Shown here: positions 8,617 to 18,451 of the stretch, piece by piece
Position numbering within the stretch: position 1 is the first letter of the stretch
How the letters are laid out: each line of letters starts with the position of its first letter
Assembly: GCA_002751075.1 (NCBI GenBank)
Contig: NAOQ01000595.1
Location: 23,672-44,272 of the forward strand
DNA length: 20,601 bases
Direction of reading: 5' to 3'
From: Ichthyophonus hoferi
Lineage: Eukaryota; Opisthokonta; Ichthyosporea; Ichthyophonida; Ichthyophonidae
Notes under the pieces: model-generated
What the model saw: only the letters and a program-made list of their open reading frames with translations
What the model was told of the DNA's origin: nothing
The model's database searches: none
Made by a program: the position numbers and the translations under genes

Positions 8617-9296
8617 AAACTAATTTGAGACTTGTCCATATACTTTACTTGAGCTCCATATAAGATAAGACAAGGAAGACATTACAAGAGCGTTAACTCG
8701 GAATGAATACGCAGTTAAAGTGACTTGTCGATACAATCCGAATCGGAGTGAGGGTCTCTGTAATCTTTCTTGAATTGTATTAGCCAATAAGAATACGCAG
8801 CATCTCCGGCTGATACAAAATCACTTGTGACGCACAAAAATTTGCCTTCAATTATTTAATTAAGCAATATCACAATATATATGTTTCTAATAACCGCATT
8901 GTTATTGTGTTATAGTAAAGTCTAGTTTACCGTTGACACCAGAGTACAAAATCGTTGTCCAGATCTCTCGCTCTTCTGGGGTACGCTGCATCTGCATATC
9001 TTATAGCAATTTTGGTTCGATCCTTGGTATTTCCGTTTTTGTTATACTTGACTTGAGCAAATTAAATTATTTAAAACTCAATCACTTGTTCATTGGTGTT
9101 CGACTCGATTTGTGAGTCGGAGAGCTGTTTACTAATATTTAATGGTAATAACAGTTATTATTTACCGTGTAATATGACGCCCCCTACTGGTCGATCTAAT
9201 TATGTAATATCCACATTAAGATCTAAGCGAATCAAAGTATCGTTTCTCTTTGAATTAAAACATGCAACTACTACCCACCAGTCAGTATATAGCCTT
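8617..9296. other. Intergenic stretch, no gene seen
   Basis: No supported exon. Overlapping minus-strand frames near 8920-9030 have fair composition but no splice context. A GGTTCGATCC at 9014-9023 recalls a tRNA T-loop, but no cloverleaf forms around it. Confidence 0.35.
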
Positions 9297-9452
9297 GACC
9301 ATTTCAACCGAGTCTTAAGGACAGATCAGATTAACTAGCTATTACTACTGCTGGCCCAGCGAAGCCAACAATTACACAACAACCAATTGGAAATCCCAAA
9401 GTCTGTGGATAAATTACTAGACCTACAGATTGTTATAAAAAGGATAGAGTTA
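9297..9452. repeat. Dispersed repeat, block A, copy 2
   Basis: Counterpart of 2700-2867. Here it runs directly into block B, which shows that A and B belong to one repeat of about 500 bases. Confidence 0.8.
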
Positions 9453-10527
9453 CATCATCAATAAATAGCAGTTTGCTCTTCCTTTTTTCTGTCCATAGGA
9501 AAAAGCATGTGATTGAATGTATTCTCTTTGAGGTAGCTTGATGTTGCCAATGTAGCCCGCACAATGACGTATCCAATGAAATTCGCCGAAAAACTGCGGT
9601 TGTTGGTAGGTAACTTCACTGTAATAGCCTTAATCAGATTATCTTTGTCCCTGAGCTCTTCAGATATTACAAGAAAATTGTCAGCATATAGGCAGAGGCA
9701 CAGGAAGTGAATAGTTCCATATAGAATGTACAGGCATGGATCCTTTACCTTTGGGTACATGTGGATGGATTTCAGGAAGGTGTCTTATGTTTTATTCCGG
9801 AATAGTAATTTTTCATGTAGCCCATATACGCTGTGCTTGAGGCAATAAACCATATTGAAACGATCGCTATCCTTCATCAAATATGGCTGCCCATGTAGAC
9901 AGGAGTTTCCAGGTATGCATGTACGCAGGCTCCAGTAAGGCCCAGTTAGGTAATATCATACCCTCTGGCTGCGGCAATGTTCAAAAGAATTTGGACAATA
10001 ACAAAAGAGGTCACTGGAGATCTCATTTCAAAAGTATCAAAGGCCTTCTTCCAATAAGCCTTGTGCTTAATTACGGATTCCTCATTGTCCCATTTGCGAT
10101 GAAAAACTCAGAGGCTATGTACGATAGTTTTCTTTTTTGGATGAGACATTGAATTCCAAGCTTGATAAGAGTTTACTATACTCAACTCCAGCTCCATAGC
10201 CTTGATCCGTCCTACTTCTTTACTTGGATCGTGATTGTACTATTAAAACTATACTTCTACTGATAAGGCTATATCTAATAAAATTTTTAAAATAACCCCA
10301 ATGCATGTTAACCATGCGACCAACCAATGCTCAACGCCTTTGTTATAAAAACTTTCTCACTGAAGCTCAAACAACCAATTTAATACTGTGTAAAAACCTT
10401 ACGACTATAATAATGTATATTTATACTTAAATAAATTTGTTAATAATAAGTCGAGACAGGAGCGTTCCTGTGACCTATACTCACTTAAAAGGGGAAAAAC
10501 ACTAAATTAAGGGGCGTTTTAATGTGT
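9453..10527. repeat. Dispersed repeat, block B, copy 2, interrupted
   Basis: The two flanks 9453-9536 and 10238-10527 together match 3708-4048. The intervening 701 bases are a retroelement fragment. The right end of this copy overlaps the last codons of the diverged secreted paralogue at 10485-10736. Confidence 0.8.
9537..10237 (-). mobile_element. Fossil Ty1/copia reverse transcriptase fragment
   Basis: On the minus strand the interrupted reading frames recall the copia-type reverse transcriptase palm region. A segment beginning KVKDPCLYI and running through LCLCLYAD corresponds to the DPCxY to YVDD stretch of the family, with a weaker upstream part near 9860-10000. No terminal repeats, integrase or gag are visible, so it is a small internal piece inserted into the A-B repeat. 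It is broken, with at least several breaks, and looks old. Confidence 0.6.
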
Positions 10528-10736
10528 ATCTTTGAATACGTGGAATACAGATGTGGTAAGATATTTATCTCTTCATAAACCCCAAAAGGAGTTATAGACG
10601 CAAAGAGTCGATCATATTTAAATGGGAAGTGAGTGACACAATATCTACACGGAGTTTCATATTTATAAGACATAGCCACGGCAGAGGAGTGGGTAGCAAG
10701 GGCAGATAAAATGGCAACAATGAAATAAGAAGCCAT
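10485..10736 (-). CDS. Diverged paralogue of the secreted cysteine protein, 3' end from repeat
   Basis: The frame of 83 residues starts at the ATG at 10736. Its signal peptide (MASYFIVAILSALATHSSAV) is nearly identical to that of the gene at 7918-8232. The next stretch can still be aligned at DNA level for about 40 codons, then the two diverge. Only two cysteines remain, and the six-cysteine pattern is gone. The last 14 or so codons lie in dispersed-repeat block B, so the original 3' end has been replaced. It may be a decaying copy or a chimeric secreted peptide. A TATA-like CATAAAAG lies 86 bases upstream. Confidence 0.45.
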   Translation of the reverse strand: MASYFIVAILSALATHSSAVAMSYKYETPCRYCVTHFPFKYDRLFASITPFGVYEEINILPHLYSTYSKIHIKTPLNLVFFPF

Positions 10737-11107
10737 GGTAAATATAAGAAACCATACTTTGGGCAAACAACTAAAACTAGCTATTTTTTTCTGTTTGTTT
10801 ATTTTGGCAGTCAGTAAATCTCTTTTATGATTTGGTTTTTAGTTATTACATATTGGACGAAAAATACTCCAATATAATTAGTTTTTCTTCTTTTTCGTGC
10901 TCAAAGGAATATATTCACCTTTGTCATTCCACCTCTGTAATCGAGAGATTATTTGTGAAAGAAATCTAGTCTCTTGCAAGGTAGAGACTTTATTCTTTTA
11001 GAAATGCAATAACTATAGATAAGACAGAGGCTCCAAATGCTTTATTAAATATTCATCTATATTAGAAATACAGAATAAATTCAGCCAATATTCATGCCTC
11101 AAGCATT
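10595..11107. repeat. Local gene duplication, unit D2
   Basis: Partner of 8090-8616, in the same orientation and about 2.5 kb away. It includes the signal-peptide region and promoter of the paralogue at 10485-10736. Confidence 0.85.
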
Positions 11108-11535
11108 GTAGCAAAGTCATGGTTATTTTTAGTCTTATCTATAGGTTCAAATACACGGTCAGCCAATTTAATTCTTTCTGAAGAACAAGGAAAGTAGGAT
11201 AGTAAAAATTCTTATGTTAGTTATATTATTTATTTCCTCTTTGAAAGAGAAATGAATACAATGTATACATAATTAAATAAAATGCTTCTAATTCTAAATG
11301 CATTACATAATCTATATAGCTAGTAAGTCTAGTAAGTTAACTTATAAAAAATGGGACATACCCCCGAGGTAAGTTACGGAAAAAACTTTAAAAACTAAAA
11401 ATAAGATAAGGTATAACTAACATATTATAAATTATTGAATAATACCCTTAAAACATAACTATATGACTTCATACATTGTTTTTTATCTTTTTCCCCTAGT
11501 CTTATTATACAAATTACTATCTAATCCTTTGCGTA
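11108..11535. other. 3' flank of the repeat-protein gene
   Basis: AT-rich with no exon seen. On the minus strand, AATAAA reads at 11229-11234, about 300 bases past the stop at 11536, and could be the polyadenylation signal of the large minus-strand gene. Confidence 0.35.
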
Positions 11536-14500
11536 TTAATTATTAGCAGCTTCTTCAATTAACAACCTCCCCCTAGAGGCGGGAAGGTTTCGGCCCCGTG
11601 TTACTCTTTCTTTGCCTGTATTCTTCACCAGTTTGTTATGGCCACATTTACAGCACGGAACCATTGTTATTGTCCCATCCGTCTTCAATGTTATTATATT
11701 TTTGTTAAAGCGTTTATCATCTATTTCCCCATTTTCTATTATGGTTTGGTTAGCTAATTCTTGTGATAAGCTAAGTTTACTGCGCTCTCTTTCTACTTCT
11801 AATCGTTTGGTAGTTAGTTTGTAAATAGCTAAAGCCTTTCTGGCTCGGGTTTCGCGTAGGGCAGAACGGCTCATATCGAAGGCTACACGGCATTCATGTT
11901 CCCGTTGTGCGAGTCTAGGAAAAGGGAGAAGGAGAGGAAAAGAAGTGAGTCAGTAGAAAAACATATAGAAGTTCATATGGTTACAATTATAAATAAAAAG
12001 GAAAGTATGCATATACCTAGCACAACACATACATACACACATTTGTAGAATTATAAACACATAGATCCAAACCTCATCCTACTCCTCCAAGGCTCTATTC
12101 TTTCTACCCCTCTCCCTCTCCCTCTCCTTCTGTCTTTCCTACCCTATGCTAGATAGAGGGAGTACAAAGGAACCAACGCATTCTTACTTAATTTCTTCTT
12201 TCCCTAGTAATTCCATATAATTCTCATTATCCTCTTCCAATTCCTCCAATTCCAGCTCCAGATCTTCTAGTTTCTGTTGTGTTGTATACACGTAGGTATC
12301 CCAGTAGTAACTAACCGCCGAAAGGGTGTCCGTCATTGACTGACTGGTTAACACATTACTATTTGATGGGATATATGTGTTAATAGAAAGTATATGTGGT
12401 AGGATAAGGTAGTGTCTATTGGTTGATTACAGTAAAAGGCTTATGATAAAATGAAGTCAAGGAGATAATGTACGACCAATAGGATGATAAAAAGCCTTAG
12501 TGTGAATAAAGCGCCTTTTTATTTGTTAAAGCGGGTATATCACGTGATAAAGTACTAATGAGCTGGGTGTAAATCTATGATCAAGTGGAAGCGCGAACTA
12601 TTTAATTGGGTAGGGCATGACAATACATACCTTGCTATGCGAGCTGTAGAAGTGGCAGCTCCCACAACTATATCATTAACAACTAGAGCACTGGCCAGGT
12701 TGGCACCTGCTGTAGTTACATTACCTTTTTATATAGGAAAGAGTAAGAGGAGGCGTGGGTTAGCATGTATGTCTGTATGTATATATATATGTATATATGT
12801 ATGTATATATATTAATGAAATTAAATAGAGTATGTAAGTGGTCTTCCTCAAGCTATGTATCAAACAGCTGCTTTAAACATCAACAGTGATTGGAAGAATA
12901 TCCAATATATATCTATAATTAGCATGATCTGTGTAGAACGAAGGGTAGGGAGAGTGCTTATTGGCCAGTATACATACCTACAATCTCATTATCTAATACA
13001 ATCTGGACGACCTGAGCTGATGTTCTTATGGTTTCTTTGACGTAGTTCTGCAGGGATTTATTATCTAGGATAGATGTCACTGCATTCATACTAGCTCGTG
13101 TTACATCACACACATGTTGATTTTCTGACAGGGATTTGGCTACACTAATACCTGCGGACAAGAGGGAGAGGGGAAGGAAAAGAGGTCAAATGTCAAATGG
13201 TGAAAGTATATGAATAAACTTTACATATTTGGTTTATATACATTTGGTTTTCGTCTTGTATTTGTGTTTGTTTGTATTTGTTTGTATATATATCTTCTTA
13301 TCTACTTATCTATCTATGTACTCGTTTATCTACAATTCTATTTATCTACCAATGTAATATACACAAGCTAAGGAAGAGAAGCCAGCACACTATATGCTAT
13401 ACCTGTTTTCATAGTGGTATTAAGGGTACGGTTAAAGGTATGACTCTCTAACACAGCTCGAGTGGCCTCTTGTATATTCTTGTTGTTAAGGAACGAGCTA
13501 GCCAATTGTCCTCCTTTGTCAATAGCTGTGTTCACGGCTGGTTGCTATGAAGATGGAAATAATGGTTAGAATTAACTGATTGGCTTATTGGCTTATTGGC
13601 TTATTGGCTTATTAAACGCGAATAGGAATGTAGATCTAATATAGATTTACAAGAGTATGGGGGATGTTTGAATATAGATGTAAATATATAAATATATCTA
13701 TAAAGACAATTATAAACATATCTAGGAATATAATTATAAATCTATATAACAATGCAACTATAAATAAAGCATGCAATTTGTCTCTGTCTAGTACACCTAT
13801 CCAGTTTCTCTCATCCAGGTCTCAATTCCTATCTACCTTCATACCAGTTCTCTATTTATTGTCTTTCTTGTTCCATTTTACCACAGTAAGGGGACAAATG
13901 TGTTAGATATAGACTATAATAAAATAAGCCGGGAAATAAAGAATGTATTAATTTTTGTTGTTGCAATTATATATTATTTCTTGATTTCTCTTCCTCTTTC
14001 ATGTAAGTTGTCTATATATCTAATTATAGCGCTCTGTTCAGCTGCTTTATTGCAAATACTAGATTATCTGGCATAACTTTGATTATTTGAGAGAGGGACA
14101 GGGACAGGGACAGGGACAGGAAGAGGATATATTAAATAAAATAGGTAGCATACAAGAACACATATTCCGGCCAAAATAATATATGATTCTAAAACGGTAC
14201 AAAAAACGATAGTACACTCGTACATACATATATACATGCATATATATGTACTGTAAATAAAGCAATCTATTTTACATATATTAATTGCCTGAATTTGAAC
14301 TGATGAACACATTTAACCTACCTCCATTAACTTAGAAGCCATTTCCATTCCTGAGGCAATGGCCCCACTTATATTATCATCTTCAATTGATGTGGACGCC
14401 ATACGAAGGCCCTATAAGCAAGGAAAAAGAGGGAAGGAGTGTGTAGCTGCATGATTAGTACCCAATCACGCTAGATATTTAACATTATTATTGATATAAT

Positions 14501-16298
14501 ATGTTAATAGCCAATACCTGTTTTCAAACATTATTGGCTAAGCTTTTACACTACCGCAACAACTAATCTGCACATACTGTAAATTTTTAGCCAGTAAAGA
14601 AACAGTTTATCCTCAGTTGTTATTGAATCCTTTTGTCCATTAATCTAAAGACTGGTATTAACTCCAGTTAATTACATTATAATTATAAATTGAGTCATTT
14701 TGTAATCAGTCATTTACTTTTATCCTACCAAAAACTTTGCTATTTAAGGTTTTACCTAGCTATACACTTATCTGAAACCTAGAGTCAAGATCGACACAAG
14801 GTTACGCGCCAATTGGGGTCCTGGGAATTTATGTTTTTCTAGCATTATGCTACCTTGTACTCAGGCAGAAAATAGTATATGTAGCTGGTTTGTATGCATT
14901 ACAAATACACTTTTTAGGACTCTTCTCAATTCATTCATCACATGTGAAATAAAATTAAACAGTGGCCAAAAGATTTGTAGTTCGAATGGTTTGATAGAAC
15001 TATAATATTAATTACCTCAAGTTTTTGGAAATATATTTGCTCTAGTATTATTGTATTTCACCATGTATTATTATTATACTTGTACATAATTCTGTAGGAT
15101 AATACTATTCCAATTACTTATAGAAATAACCTTTTAATTAATATAGAATTTTATGTTTCAGAAAACAAACTTACCGCTGCAGCATTTCGACGAAACGCAC
15201 GAGTCTCCAATAAATCCGCGAGTAATCGAAATGTATCAGATATCCTTTCCATAGCATCATCCGACTCTAATGTATTAGCCACAACTGGAAGACCTCCACG
15301 AGTTACGTTTAGGACTGTATCAGTATTGTGTTGGTTTGCTACAGAACGAATCAAGTTTGCAATAGCATGTCCCGCCTGGATGTTTTTTGCAACGTTTTCG
15401 CTTTCAAATCCGTCCATAATCAATTGAGCCTGCGGGTAGTTATAGATTGTAGAAGAGGGAAATGTTGGGTTTTTTTTTCATTAGTCGGCCAGTTTTAATG
15501 CGGATATTTTGGATTTATTGACTAAATTACGTCGTATCTTGTCTGTAAAATGTATACATCTGAATCAAGGCTTTATTGTGGGCACATGTATACTAGTACG
15601 ATTGGTAGATAAAGCAGATTATTTAAACAAACAAATACACCCTTTACGATATATGTTAGTTTCTTACTGTGGTAATTTACTTGTGTAAGAATTATTAATT
15701 ATATACTAGCGCAAAGCATTATTAATAAGCAAAAACAATTACCAAAAAGAGAATTCAAGTTAAAAATAAATAAAAAATGGTACGGAGAAAAAATAGTAAT
15801 TGAATTTCACATCGCATTGAACTCTTGCATGTTCATGATAATTGCAGTTTACAATAGACGCACAGTCATAAACATATTTTTTGTATGTAAAAACATATTG
15901 AAGCATAAAATTAGTTCACTATCTCAGTAAGTAATACGAGTTTTATTAATACTTTTGTGTGTCCATCCATACCCATACCCATACACATTCTTCAATACAT
16001 AGAACCAAGGTTACAGTTAAACTAGTGATTACAATACAGGTTAAATATGGAAAACTGGTGAAAACTATTTTTTTTTTTTTTTTTAAAAAAAAAAGAAAAA
16101 AAAATGATATGAATTCAATGAACCTAGCGTACCCACCTTGTCCATCACCTCAGTAAACTGCTCTTCCTGAAATATAGTCTCTTCCGTAGAATCTTTCATC
16201 TCAGAATGTTTGTTCGGATTAGGATATGATGCTTTCTTAAGCGGCTTTAATTCCACTATTTGATTGTATTCGGGTTTCAAGGAATATTTTCTAGCCAT
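11536..16298 (-). CDS. Eight-exon gene: helical-repeat, coiled-coil protein of 488 residues
   Basis: Exons (minus strand) are 16298-16137, 15429-15175, 14411-14322, 13544-13403, 13151-12978, 12724-12631, 12358-12188 and 11914-11536. All junctions are GT-AG and keep frame (phases 0,0,0,1,1,2,2). Residues 1-54 are polar and probably disordered. Residues about 55-325 form roughly thirteen degenerate repeats of 18-24 residues, each with a polar turn (ESDD, EDDN, NNKN, DNKS, DNE) then a helix ending in small and aliphatic residues (MASKLM, LASSFL, AVTSIL, LASALV, IASNVL). Residues about 333-430 are a highly charged coiled coil, acidic first and basic later. A CCKCGH motif lies at 450-455, before a basic tail. 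There is no signal peptide or membrane span, so it is likely intracellular and possibly a scaffold. I do not recognise the family. The exon 6 acceptor (TATAAAAAG) and the exon 7 donor are the least certain joins. Confidence 0.7.
12765..12812. repeat. GTAT/TA microsatellite in intron 5 of the repeat-protein gene
   Basis: Imperfect run of TGTA and TATA units within the intron between exons 5 and 6. Confidence 0.85.
13578..13613. repeat. Octamer tandem repeat, about four copies of TTATTGGC
   Basis: The eight-base unit repeats without change just upstream (on the minus strand) of exon 4, within intron 3. Confidence 0.9.
14095..14120. repeat. (GGGACA)n microsatellite
   Basis: Four uninterrupted hexamers in an intron. 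Read on the minus strand they give an artificial Pro-Val repeat. Confidence 0.9.
15967..15984. repeat. (CCATAC)n microsatellite
   Basis: About three hexamer copies within intron 1 of the repeat-protein gene. Confidence 0.8.
16068..16104. repeat. T-run followed by A-run
   Basis: About 17 T then about 20 mostly A bases, able to fold as a perfect hairpin. It lies just inside intron 1 on the 3' side of exon 1 and could be two abutting homopolymer expansions. Confidence 0.85.
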
Positions 16299-16828
16299 TT
16301 TTGACTTTTGCAAATGTTTTCAATACGGCAGTTAAAGAAAAAGATATATGCAAATGAACACGATTTGGAAAAATTGGTATTAGCTCTGAAACTAGCGTGT
16401 GTACACGACAATATGCTTTACAATATGCTGAGGTAGTATAGTATGATAGCTTGTACGTGGTGAAAGGTATACTATAATTAAACGCATAAAATCAGTAACA
16501 ATAAACACATTTCTATTGTTATATACTATGTTCCTGTGATTATATTTAGTATACGCCACCGTACGAACGACTGGTTATCAGACCATTTAGGTTGAGCCAA
16601 TCGATACCTTTCAATATAATACTGTATCTAGATCTGACCAATCGAAATGGTGATTTTTGTCCCCAATGATTATTGGTACCCACCCGTTCTCTTCCCATGA
16701 ATGTTATTCAGAACTCAGTTCTAATATAGTGTTCTCACATGTTAGCAAAACATTTATAAATATTTTGTCTCTACATTAAGAATTATGACTTTTTCTTAAC
16801 AGGACTTTAAGCTTATCAGAACCAACTA
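16299..16828. other. Intergenic region between two minus-strand genes
   Basis: This 530-base gap holds the promoter of the repeat-protein gene and the 3' end of the 110-residue gene. Neither a canonical TATA box nor AATAAA on the minus strand was seen. No other feature is supported. Confidence 0.35.
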
Positions 16829-17705
16829 CTATTTGTTTGCTTTTCTAAGGATCTTGAGGGATTTTTCTAACAACTGATAGTTTTGTACCAGTTGTGTATC
16901 TAAAATTACTTGGATGCGATCATAGGCTCGGGTTTTTATCTGGTATGCGTAAAGGAATTCTTATCGATAAATATACTGGCTGATGCTAATGATGCATAAA
17001 ACCAATTTAATGTAAACTGGATTTTTTTTCTTTCTGATTTGGCACAACTAGGTTGTCGCGCTTGTGTTCATATTTAAACATAGAGGTGCATGGAGTTAAT
17101 AAAAGGTTGCTTGACTCACGTTACCCAAACATCTAAAAGATTCCTTATGTCGCAGAATGTAGTGCGTCAGTTTTCTACACGTGCATTCCACGTTTCCCTT
17201 GCATGCCAATAATTACTTCTCAAATTTTATTTTGGCAGTTCATCACAAATTTTTGATTATGTCAATCGATCGAAACAATTTATTTGATTGTCCGCTATAA
17301 ACAACCACTACATATAAAAAAATATATATTTTTACATACTTGGAATTGTTGGTTTTTTCGATTTGACGCAGTGAAACGTACCATTTCGGTTAAGTGAAAT
17401 AACGCTTGCCAGTGTACACACAGGGATGGGTTCTGAAGATTAGAATATAATAGATCAAGGCAGCCCCATGTTGATAGAGACAATACATTATTCTCAGCTA
17501 ATGGGATCTCCTGTGATTAGGTTGTGCGAATTCTCATAATATAATTCGTAAGGCCAAAGTGCCGAATTAATGTTTGAAATGGGCATGTGCTTACTCTGTT
17601 GATACCACAATATATTTCTAAAGCAGTACATTAAATTGACTTCTCTCCAATTACAGTACAGATCCCGATACCCCATCTAATTAACTGACCAGTCAATGTC
17701 TCCAT
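16829..17705 (-). CDS. Three-exon gene, 110-residue protein, unrecognised
   Basis: Exons (minus strand) are 17705-17655, 17510-17340 and 16939-16829, all joined in phase 0. Donors are GTAATT and GTATGT; acceptors are TCACAG and TACCAG. The start METLTGQLIR has a strong A at -3 (ACAATGG), and a CCAAT-like ACCAATAG lies upstream. Exon 2 encodes 57 residues of well-formed helical sequence (WGCLDLLYSNL, then HWQALFHLTEMVRF). Exon 3 encodes a further helix (RIQVILDTQLVQNYQLLEKS) and ends KANK, TAG. The protein is small, soluble and mostly helical, with no signal peptide. I do not recognise it; it could be a small subunit of a larger assembly. The first donor and the length of intron 2 (400 bases, which might hide another exon) are uncertain. 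Confidence 0.5.
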
Positions 17706-18451
17706 TGTTTCTTCATGACGTTTTACATAGTACCAAATCAAAATTGGTGGTAGTTAATCTTGCTATTGGTTGCGATTAATGCGATTACTACTTGTATTGA
17801 AGGAGATTAGCTATAAACTGCTATTACCATATATTTAGCAAATACATCATATATCTCATATATCATCGCACATAATAAGGATTTTTCTCTTAGAGTATTT
17901 TTCAATAGAAATAATTAAGCAGAATAACAAATAATTTAATTAGTAATAGATGGGTTAAGTAAGACGGAAAAGATAAGATTCCCAGGAGTATCAATTAAAA
18001 TAAAAGAATAATATCCAATACAAAGAGCCAATAGGTGCAGAGTAGTAAAAAATACCCAAGGAACTTGTCCAATCCGGAGTTATACTTAGGCTGAAAGTAA
18101 TCCTTAATCCACACTGATTGGGCGATGCTATATCAATAAGATAAATCTTACCATAACAATAAACATGATTTTTGTTTATTTACTTTCCAGTAGATAACAG
18201 TTATTTTCTTATTAGTACGTTTTGTTGTGCAAGTGTTCCTGTGCTCCTGCATTCTGAATTAATAAAAGACTAATTTTGTCTACCTAGCACAAGGCCTCCG
18301 TGAGTTTTCTTGAAGACAGAAAAAAATATAATGTGAAAAGAGAACAGACGAGCAGAACAAATTGTCAAGCGGGTTCAACAAGTCCTTTTACCGCGTTGTT
18401 TTTCTGTCTTTATTTTATAAAAATAAACTAGGGAGACGAATAACACCCGGA
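17706..18451. other. Divergent intergenic region before TRMU
   Basis: It separates the minus-strand 110-residue gene from plus-strand TRMU, so it likely holds both promoters. An imperfect inverted pair (GAAGACAGAAAAA near 18313, TTTTTCTGTCTTTATT near 18399) is present. No other exon was seen. Confidence 0.4.

Noticed and set aside
9014-9023. GGTTCGATCC, resembling a tRNA T-loop or B box
   Set aside because: Stems of a T-arm do not pair, no A box or acceptor stem is present at the right distance, and the box is one base short of consensus.
12577-12828. Plus-strand frame with protein-like stretch
   Set aside because: It is the antisense shadow of exon 6 of the repeat-protein gene; the minus frame has matching phases and repeat pattern.
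14064-14312. Minus frame with Pro-Val repeat
   Set aside because: Artefact of the (GGGACA)n microsatellite inside an intron.
17494-17676. Minus frame beginning MGYRDLYCNW
   Set aside because: It runs through intron 1 of the 110-residue gene, its ATG has a poor context, and its frame cannot join the well-formed exon 2. It remains a possible alternative first exon.
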